Source: [Pseudopropionibacterium] massiliense
GTDB lineage: Bacteria; Actinomycetota; Actinomycetes; Propionibacteriales; Propionibacteriaceae
Length of the DNA stretch: 64,000 bases
Assembly: GCF_900607225.1 (NCBI RefSeq)
Contig: NZ_LR027842.1
Location: 3,312,530-3,376,529, forward strand
Direction of reading: 5' to 3'
Shown here: one piece after another, positions 53,210 through 64,000 of the stretch
How positions within the stretch are numbered: the first letter of the stretch is position 1
Layout: each line of letters starts with the position of its first letter
Position numbers and translations under genes: made by a program
The notes under the pieces: generated by a model
Told to the model about the DNA's origin: nothing
What the model saw: the letters and a program-made list of their open reading frames with translations, nothing else
Database searches by the model: none

Positions 53210-53782
53210 CTACAGGTTCAGCTCTGCGCGCGCCCGTTCGAGAAACGCGCCGACCTCCTGGTCGCGCAACCTGGCGAGCAGCCCCTCCGGCATCCCAGCT
53301 GCCTCGTACAGGGCGGCGCTGACGGCGCGCTCGTGGCTCCACGCGATGACCACCCGCACGATGCCCGCGACCCTCCCGACGGCGTCCAGCAACGCGCGGC
53401 GATCGTCGTCGGGGATTCCGGAGAGGACTGCCGCGTCGGCGACCAGCTGCACCACGTGGTCCGAGGCCGCCAGCATCATCGGATTCGTGATCCGTCTGGT
53501 GACGTGCACCAGCCCGACGAGGGCCATCCAGGCCAGGTAGTCGTCGTCCCATGGCCCGTTGACCGTCCTGCCCCACCAGTTCTCCAGGCTCTCCCGTGAC
53601 GCCCCGGCGCCCTCCGGCAGCCGGGAGTACAGCACGTCCCCGAAAGCCTCCGCCACGTCCGGCCCGAGGGTCAGCAGCCAGTCCCGGTGACGCCGGATGA
53701 CGTCGCGGTCCTGGTCGCGCAGAACCCGCTGCGGAGGGATCTGATCGGCCGCTTCGCACGCGATCGTGTGCAGCGTTTCCAT
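53210..53782 (-). CDS. protoglobin-domain protein
   Basis: A 190-residue all-helical protein. The central WWGRTVNGPWDDDYLAWM and LVGLVHVTRRITNPMML segments fit the protoglobin/globin-coupled-sensor fold, and the His in VGLVH would be the haem-binding residue. There is no signalling output domain, so it would sense or bind O2, NO or CO alone. It lies 2 nt after a roadblock gene and 10 nt before a HAD gene, forming an operon. The identification rests on motif appearance only. Confidence 0.65.
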   Translation of the reverse strand: METLHTIACEAADQIPPQRVLRDQDRDVIRRHRDWLLTLGPDVAEAFGDVLYSRLPEGAGASRESLENWWGRTVNGPWDDDYLAWMALVGLVHVTRRITNPMMLAASDHVVQLVADAAVLSGIPDDDRRALLDAVGRVAGIVRVVIAWSHERAVSAALYEAAGMPEGLLARLRDQEVGAFLERARAELNL

Positions 53783-53784
53783 GA

Positions 53785-54174
53785 TCAGGCCCTCGTGAGC
53801 AGCTGTTTGATCTCGACGGCCGCGACACGGGCCTCGATCCGCATCAGGCCGAGGTTGGACTCGATCGGTCCCTGCATCACCAGCACCGTGTCCTCACCTG
53901 CTCCGTAGACGACCAGGTAGCCGTTCCTGCCGTGGATGACGGACTCCGACAGGTCCCCCATGTTGGTGCGCTCGGAGATGCGTTTCCCGATCCCCAGGGC
54001 GGTGGCGGCCATCGCGGCGATGCGTTCCGCGTCCGCCTCCGGGAAGTCGTGGGCGATGGCCAGGCCGTCCTGGGAGGCGATCATGACGCCGTGAAGCTCC
54101 GGTATGGCCCGCCTGATGGCGCTGAGCACCAACTTGAGATCGTTGTGCTTGCTGCTGCCGAATTGTCCGTCCAT
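53785..54174 (-). CDS. roadblock/LC7 domain protein
   Basis: A 129-residue roadblock/LC7 (MglB-like) protein with the pattern ELHGVMIASQDGLAIAHDFPE, then AAMAATALGIGKRISE and a closing IRIEARVAAVEIKQLL-type helix. In bacteria these proteins are dimeric GTPase activators or scaffolds. No Ras-like GTPase gene is seen next to it. The start is ATG 54174 behind GGAAG; the frame continues upstream to 54246 without a start signal. Confidence 0.85.
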   Translation of the reverse strand: MDGQFGSSKHNDLKLVLSAIRRAIPELHGVMIASQDGLAIAHDFPEADAERIAAMAATALGIGKRISERTNMGDLSESVIHGRNGYLVVYGAGEDTVLVMQGPIESNLGLMRIEARVAAVEIKQLLTRA

Positions 54175-54414
54175 TGCGCTTCCTTCCGCCCTCGTTGGAT
54201 ATGTCACGCCACAGCGCCTCGGAGCCGGGACACCTCCCGAGGACACTCGCGGACATGTTATCCCTTTTTGTAGGTCCTCCCCCGAGGTGGAATACTAGAT
54301 GATTCCAGACGAAAGTTAGGATGTGAACGCAAAAACCGTTCAGCGAAACTGGCTCGGATACCCGGATGCGGCAAGTCGGGATATAAGGTCGGTTCACAAG
54401 AGTATGGAGGTGCC

Positions 54415-54813
54415 ATGAAGGGAACCGTGGTGGCCGGGGTCGCCGGGTTGGTCGCACTCGTGGCCGTCGGGGCAGCGGGTGGTGCGTTGCTCGTGGAACG
54501 GACACTCACCGAGGAGGCCAGCCGTTCACTCGCCGCCCAGGGCGTTGACGCCCGCGTCACCTTCTCCGGGCTGACCGCCACCGTCTCCGCCACCGACCCG
54601 GAGCAGCTGCCGACGGCGATGAAGCTCGTGCTGGACATCCCGGGCGTGATCCGCGCCGAGGCCGATCGCTCCTCGTTGCCCGCCGCATCGACCTCACAAC
54701 CAGCGACACCCGCCCCGAGCCCCACTCCACACCCAGCGCCTCCACGCCGCCTGCTTCCCCCACCCCCCCCTCACCCAGCCCGACCCCCAAGGAGATGCCG
54801 AGGTCGGTGGTGA
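54415..54813 (+). pseudogene. N-terminal part of a frameshifted OmpA-like membrane-anchored gene
   Basis: An open frame of 132 residues: a membrane anchor (about 4-28, VVAGVAGLVALVAVGAAGG), a BON-like domain (about 30-85) and a Pro-rich end that runs into a frameshift. The downstream OmpA domain is in another frame; the alternative frame through the linker reads STPSASTPPASPTPPSPSP, a far more natural linker. One base gained in this C-rich stretch would rejoin the two. The tract C8 at 54763-54770 is one possible site. It may be an assembly error, a true mutation or a phase-variable switch. Confidence 0.65.
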
Positions 54814-55133
54814 AGTTCGAGGGTGGGGAGGCCGATGTCCCGTCCGGCGAACGGACCAAGATCATCGAACTGGCGGTCTGGCTCCAGGCCAATCCGGATG
54901 TCACCGTCGAGGTCGACGGGCACACGGACAACGGCCGCTCCCCGGCTTTCCGGAAGGAACTGTCGGAGAAACGCGCCCAGCGCGTCGTCGATGCCCTCGT
55001 CGAGGCGGGGGCGAATCGCGATCAACTGGTGGCGGTCGGAAAAGCCGACACGGAACCCGCGGAATCGAATTCGACCCCGGAAGGCCAGGAAGCGAACCGG
55101 CGAGTGACGTTCGTGCAACGAGGGGAAAGGTAG
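54795..55133 (+). pseudogene. OmpA C-terminal domain, detached by frameshift
   Basis: An open frame of 112 residues forming a complete OmpA-like peptidoglycan-binding domain: VKFEGGEADVPSG, then VEVDGHTDN and ELSEKRAQRVVDALVEAGA, with the Asp and Arg used to bind diaminopimelate. It has no signal or anchor of its own and no ribosome site, so it is probably the second half of the gene that starts at 54415. It is 3 nt upstream of the coiled-coil gene. Confidence 0.7.
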
Positions 55134-55136
55134 ATC

Positions 55137-57506
55137 ATGAACGGATATCTTCTGCTGGCCATTGAACTGGCGGCAATTCTTGTCGTGTGCGTCGGTTTGG
55201 CGTTGTTCCTGGGGTGGGTTCTCGGAAAGCGTTCCGCCCGCGCGAAACTGCTCGCCGCGCAGGAATCGGAGTCGACGCGGCAGGCCCCCGAGGTGAGGAC
55301 GACGACAGCCTCCGGGACCGACGAGAAGAAAGAACCCACGCCTCTCAGCCTCCACACGGTTCCCGTGACCACACAGGCAGCCCCCGTCGCCGCGCAGTCC
55401 TCCTCCCCGATCGTGATGGCCTCCACCCCCGATTCGCAACAGCCGGTGTCGAACCCGTCGCCCTTCGCCCCGAACCCGTCGGCCGCGGGGGCCACCGCAT
55501 CCGCCGAGACGGGCACTCCCCAGCCCGATCTCCTCAACGACCGCACCGTCTCCGACGATTCCACCGTCGACACCCACATGATCCCCAGGATCGCCGACCA
55601 GGCCACCCCCTCCGCACCCGAATCCGAGGCGCCGGATCCGCGGCTGCTGGAGGCGGAGACCCGCGCCACCGAGGCCGAGGCCAAGGCCCAGGAAGCGGAG
55701 GCCAGAATCGAGGAGGCGGAGGCAAAGGTCGAGGAGGCCAACCAGCGTGCCCGTGACGCCGAGGCCAAGGCCCAGGAAGCGGAGACAAAGGTCGAGGAGG
55801 CCGGTCAACAGGTCACGCAGGCCGACCAGCGAGTCTCCGAGGCGGAGGCCCGCGCAGCCGAGGCGGAGACCCGCGCCCAGGAGGCCGACCAGCACATCAG
55901 CGCCGCCGAACAGGCCCGTCGCCAGGTGGTCGAGCTGGAGGAGCGGATCAACAAGCAGGAAATCGACATGGCCCGGCTGGAGAACCGCGCCACTGCCGCG
56001 TGGGACAAGACGATGCCGACCCTGATCGAACGAATCGAGTCCTTGGAGGACGATCTCTCCCAGGCCCGCCGTGAGGCCGCGGAACTCCAGGCCATGCTCA
56101 CCGCCGAACGCGAGCAGATCGCACCCACTCCGGCTCCCGAGGACAACGACACCGAACCCGAGCCGGCCCCGCAGGCGCAGATCGAGGAAACCGGGGAGAC
56201 CGGGGTCATCAAGGAAGAACCCTGGCAGACGATCGGCCCCGGCGCCGGGGCGGCGCAGGAAACCCCGATCGCGTTCGCATCCAGCACCCTCCCCGACATG
56301 CAGCCCACCACGGAGGAGGCGGAAACCGAACCCGAGCAGGAGGACGACACCCCCCAGGCCGAGACCGCCGGGGAAACCGAACCCGAGCCCGTCGAGGACA
56401 CGACAGAAACCAGTGACGGCGTGACCGAGGAGCCCGAACCGGCCGGCGTGACCGAGGAGGACGCAACCGCGGAGGCGACGGATGTCGAGCCTGCGGACGA
56501 GGGAACCGACGAGACCGAGGCCATCGAGGAACAGCCGCCAGCAGAGGAACCCGCCGAGGAGCAGGAGGTTCACCCCCACGAACAGCTCGCCCCCACCGCT
56601 GTCGTCGAGCACGAGGTGGAGGTCCCGGACCACGAGAAGCACGAGGAACAGGACGAGAAGGCCGAGGAACCCAGCGAGGACGAGAAACCGGGGGAACCCG
56701 ACAACGAGGACGAGGAGCCCGCGGAGGACGAGGAGAACACCGAGACCCGGCTGATGCCGCTGATCCCGGAACCCACCTTCACCGACTTCGAGGAGTTCAC
56801 CGCCGCCTGGAAGGCCCGGGAAGTGCCCAAACCCGAGAAGAAACCGGAGAGCACCACCGCCTGGCCCGAACCCGATGACGCGGAAGCGGCCACGGCGACC
56901 CGGCTGATCCCCGTCATCAAGGACGAGGAACCGACACCCCGGCCCAGCGGCGGATCCGATGATCTGTCGGCCCTCACCGACACCGGAAGTTTCGCCCGGC
57001 TCATCGCCACCGGTCCGGCACCGGAGGTTCCCTCCTTCGCCGCCCCGCTGGACATTCCCGAAACGGAATACCTGGCCCCCACCACACCGGCCTATCCCGT
57101 CACGACGCACCACGACGACGCGACCATCCCCGACATCCCGAGGATCACCGCGCCGATCACCCAGCCCTTCGAGGCCCCCGCCCCCGCCACGAACGACCTG
57201 CTGATCGACGAAACCGAGGTCGACGAGGTTCCCGTCACCGCCGGGCTCTCCGATCCGGAACCGGCTGCGGAGCCGCACGTCAACGCGGGGCACATCATCA
57301 CCCCACAGTTCAGCATGACGAAGGAACACAACGGTGTCCTGCGCAGTCCCCTCGAACCGAAGGGGCAGCAGCTCTCGATCAGCCTTGAGGAGGACTACAC
57401 CCTCGCAGATCCGGTCGACGAGGCGATCGAGGTCATGGACGCCCCCGAGGAGGAATTCCCCGTCGGGGTCGGCATCCCGCCCGAGGACTATCCCCGGGCC
57501 CGGTGA
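55137..57506 (+). CDS. membrane-anchored coiled-coil and acidic protein
   Basis: A 789-residue protein. An N-terminal membrane segment (about 5-30) is followed by a Ser/Thr/Pro linker. A long coiled coil (about 165-330) has an Ala/Glu heptad repeat (EARATEAEAKAQEAEARIEE-type units), partly duplicated in the DNA. A Glu/Pro/Asp-rich acidic tail reaches about residue 540; the rest is compact segments separated by linkers, with the motif TRLxPxI occurring twice. No enzyme signature. It is coupled to the OmpA-like gene and could form an envelope-spanning or polar structure with it. Confidence 0.75.
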   Translation: MNGYLLLAIELAAILVVCVGLALFLGWVLGKRSARAKLLAAQESESTRQAPEVRTTTASGTDEKKEPTPLSLHTVPVTTQAAPVAAQSSSPIVMASTPDSQQPVSNPSPFAPNPSAAGATASAETGTPQPDLLNDRTVSDDSTVDTHMIPRIADQATPSAPESEAPDPRLLEAETRATEAEAKAQEAEARIEEAEAKVEEANQRARDAEAKAQEAETKVEEAGQQVTQADQRVSEAEARAAEAETRAQEADQHISAAEQARRQVVELEERINKQEIDMARLENRATAAWDKTMPTLIERIESLEDDLSQARREAAELQAMLTAEREQIAPTPAPEDNDTEPEPAPQAQIEETGETGVIKEEPWQTIGPGAGAAQETPIAFASSTLPDMQPTTEEAETEPEQEDDTPQAETAGETEPEPVEDTTETSDGVTEEPEPAGVTEEDATAEATDVEPADEGTDETEAIEEQPPAEEPAEEQEVHPHEQLAPTAVVEHEVEVPDHEKHEEQDEKAEEPSEDEKPGEPDNEDEEPAEDEENTETRLMPLIPEPTFTDFEEFTAAWKAREVPKPEKKPESTTAWPEPDDAEAATATRLIPVIKDEEPTPRPSGGSDDLSALTDTGSFARLIATGPAPEVPSFAAPLDIPETEYLAPTTPAYPVTTHHDDATIPDIPRITAPITQPFEAPAPATNDLLIDETEVDEVPVTAGLSDPEPAAEPHVNAGHIITPQFSMTKEHNGVLRSPLEPKGQQLSISLEEDYTLADPVDEAIEVMDAPEEEFPVGVGIPPEDYPRAR

Positions 57507-58343
57507 TCAGCTGGCGAGGTCGGCCGTTCCGATCCTGACGGGCTGCCGCCTGCTCCGCTCCGCATCCCCCCTGAGACGCCGAGCCAGGGTGAGGGCCTGG
57601 GGAATGTAGTTCCCGGAGTAGAGGGCAGCGTGCACCAGCACCATGTGGAACTGGTGCACGGACACCCGATGCCGCCAGCCGTCGGCCAGCGGGCTGACCT
57701 CTTGATAACCGGCGATGATGGAATCCAGATGTGGAGCCCTGAAAAGCGCCAGCTCCGCCAGATCCGTCTCGGCGTGACCGCCATGAGCCGACGGATCGAG
57801 CAACGTTCCGGTCGTGCCCTTACCACCGGATGTGATGGCCCACATCACGTTCCCGGCCCAGAGATCACCGTGGATTCTCGCGACCTCCCCGACCAGCGCG
57901 GGCTGCGGGGCATCGAAACGTCCCTCCGCCACCAGGTCGATGGCCCGGTGCAGCACCAGCCTGGCCTCCCTGGGCACCTCCGCCAATCTCAGGTAGGGAC
58001 GCAACCTGGCCTCGGCGTAGAACTCGCCCCAGCTGTTCCATCGGGAGGTGTGACTGACGGGAGCCGGCAACTCCGCCAGCCGCGCATCGGTGTCGCGCAA
58101 TCCTGGTGGGGGTGCACCCCAGTGGGATGCGCCAGCCGCATGGGTTCGCGCGAGACGTCTCCCGAATCGAGCGGCATCCTCAGGGCTTGGGGTTCCGTGG
58201 GCGAGACGCCGGGTCTCCAGCCACGACTGCCCGCGATTCACCACTTCAGCCACAGCAGCACCGCCCGGCACACCGGCCAGCCAGAAGAGACTCGTGACCT
58301 CCGTTGCGATGGCCGCAGGGCTGCCGCTCTTGTGGAAACTCAT
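57507..58343 (-). CDS. fructosamine kinase family protein
   Basis: A 278-residue protein of the fructosamine-3-kinase/aminoglycoside phosphotransferase fold. The catalytic loop is IHGDLWAGNVMW (about 158), followed by LLDPSAHGGHAETDLAEL (metal-binding Asp, with the GHxExDLA signature of this family). It probably phosphorylates protein-bound ketosamines or ribulosamines, a protein-repair reaction; another small substrate is possible. The N-terminus is close to the ATG at 58343. It abuts the convergent coiled-coil gene. Confidence 0.85.
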   Translation of the reverse strand: MSFHKSGSPAAIATEVTSLFWLAGVPGGAAVAEVVNRGQSWLETRRLAHGTPSPEDAARFGRRLARTHAAGASHWGAPPPGLRDTDARLAELPAPVSHTSRWNSWGEFYAEARLRPYLRLAEVPREARLVLHRAIDLVAEGRFDAPQPALVGEVARIHGDLWAGNVMWAITSGGKGTTGTLLDPSAHGGHAETDLAELALFRAPHLDSIIAGYQEVSPLADGWRHRVSVHQFHMVLVHAALYSGNYIPQALTLARRLRGDAERSRRQPVRIGTADLAS

Positions 58344-58546
58344 CGTCCCTCCCCACTGAGCACTCGCGAAAGAGCTGACGCATTCGATGCGCCACCTCCG
58401 TCAGGGCCAGACATCCGTTCCATACTCAAGGCTCCCTTGCCTACGTGCCGCCCGGGATGGTCACCCGGACCTCAAGCTTACAGGGAATTCTTCAGGAAAC
58501 CAGCCCCTGCGAGCGGATGAACTCTGGCGGGTGTGGGTATGGGTGT
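58344..58546. other. intergenic region between the kinase gene and the rrn terminator
   Basis: About 200 bases with no supported gene. It should contain the promoter of the minus-strand kinase gene; no clear -10/-35 pair stands out. Confidence 0.4.
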
Positions 58547-58580
58547 GCCCCCGGGGGGGTGGTGTGTTTCCCCGGGGGGC
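58547..58580 (-). terminator. candidate rrn operon terminator
   Basis: GC-rich arms GCCCCCGGGGG (58547-58557) and CCCCGGGGGGC (58570-58580) pair with a 12-nt loop, 12 nt past the 5S gene. It is a strong stem without a T-tract. Confidence 0.6.
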
Positions 58581-58592
58581 TGTGATGGTGGT

Positions 58593-58712
58593 GTTCCGGC
58601 GGCGTCTTACTCTCCCACACACTCGCGTGTGCAGTACCATCAGCGCTGGGAGGCTTAACTTCCGGGTTCGGGATGGGACCGGGTGTTTCCCTCTCGCTAT
58701 GGCCACCGGAAC
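58593..58712 (-). rRNA. rrf: 5S ribosomal RNA
   Basis: About 120 nt whose ends pair (GTTCCGG with CCGGAAC) to close helix I. Internal sequence includes the conserved GGTCCCATCCCGAACCCGG loop B/helix II region and GAAGTTAAGCC loop A region. Boundaries are accurate to a few bases. Confidence 0.9.
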
Positions 58713-58805
58713 AAGTCCGTGACACAACCAGCAATAGTCACTGTTGCTGTTGTTGAGTTGTGTATAAAACATTTTGTGTGTGGTGTTTGTGTGTTCTGGG
58801 ATACC

Positions 58806-58820
58806 TTATAGTGGACGCGA
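58806..58820 (-). other. 3' half of the 23S rRNA processing stem
   Basis: TTATAGTGGACGCGA here is exactly complementary to TCGCGTCCACTATAA at 61995-62009, on the far side of the 23S gene. The duplex formed in the precursor is the expected RNase III target. Confidence 0.7.
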
Positions 58821-58854
58821 TTAGCAGTAGTAGTTGTTGTTGTTGGTGTTGTGG

Positions 58855-63768
<4,914 letters not shown>

Positions 63769-64000
63769 AAATTCAGACACACCCACACCCACCACTACAA
63801 GCAGACACAGGCACACCAAAAAAAATTTCAACACAGAACCCAATCACCGACAAACCCCCACAACACACACAAAACGCACACACTGCAGGGGCCATCAATC
63901 AAAGGAAAAAACAAGAAACAAACCAAAAAATGGTCCATCCCCAAAAAATGGCATTGACTTAAAGCACGCTGTTGAGTTCTCAAAATTCGGAAGCCAATCA
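63769..64000 (-). promoter_or_regulatory. rrn leader region, truncated by the window edge
   Basis: On the minus strand the leader includes TTTTGAGAACTCAACAGCGTGC, a motif of the boxA/antitermination type seen in actinobacterial rrn leaders, and AT-rich runs. The rrn promoters are probably beyond the window end; none is assigned here. Confidence 0.5.

Overview
The window is about 64 kb of high-GC DNA. The 16S rRNA, the DUF222-HNH gene, the frequent leaderless-type starts (TAGnCT about 6-7 nt before ATG/GTG) and the alpha-ribazole/cobamide salvage operon all point to an actinobacterium of the family Propionibacteriaceae. I recognise the 16S as Propionibacteriaceae-like from memory only; genus is not assigned.

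Layout. 0-3.1 kb: a DUF222/HNH gene, then a low-GC membrane-protein gene split by a 79-bp miniature inverted-repeat element. 3.1-6.6 kb (minus strand): ferrous-iron uptake genes feoA-feoB flanked by two Nfu-like paralogues. 6.6-20.4 kb: metabolic and transport genes, including a 2-hydroxyacid dehydrogenase, a GNAT, an orphan FitA-like antitoxin, a TetR-controlled ABC exporter, a PIN-domain toxin-antitoxin pair, an aldo/keto reductase, a second ABC exporter divergent from a PadR regulator, a flavodoxin and a phosphofructokinase.

20.4-45.9 kb: one long plus-strand locus that looks like a type VII (ESX/WXG100) secretion system wired to phospho-signalling. It encodes a 2000-residue Ig-like/fibronectin protein, MoxR ATPase, DUF58 protein, a transglutaminase-fold membrane protein lacking the catalytic Cys, an RDD-FHA protein, a PP2C phosphatase, a zinc-ribbon/FHA protein, a Ser/Thr kinase, an FHA-plus-helical protein, an EccC/EssC-type triple ATPase with its own FHA domain, a glycine-rich candidate substrate, a WXG/LXG-like candidate effector, two small unknown cytosolic proteins and a WXG100-like protein. 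Genes from the MoxR ATPase to the EccC ATPase overlap or nearly touch, so they are probably translated as a unit. EccB, EccD, EccE and mycosin genes are not in the window. This is the strongest candidate for an under-described system.

45.9-52.4 kb: a Rv2466c-like DsbA protein, a cblT-cblS operon with a fused EcfA-EcfA-EcfT transporter whose two nucleotide-binding domains carry complementary defects, a small accessory pocket (toxin-antitoxin-like pair, HNH protein) and a complete 901-bp IS5-family element. Its inverted repeats match those of the miniature element at 2.1 kb. 52.4-58.3 kb: a roadblock-protoglobin-HAD operon divergent from an OmpA-like gene (frameshifted) and a coiled-coil acidic membrane protein, then a fructosamine-kinase-like gene. 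58.5-64 kb (minus strand): an rrn operon, 16S-23S-5S, without spacer tRNA, with a 15-bp 23S processing stem; its promoter lies beyond the window end.
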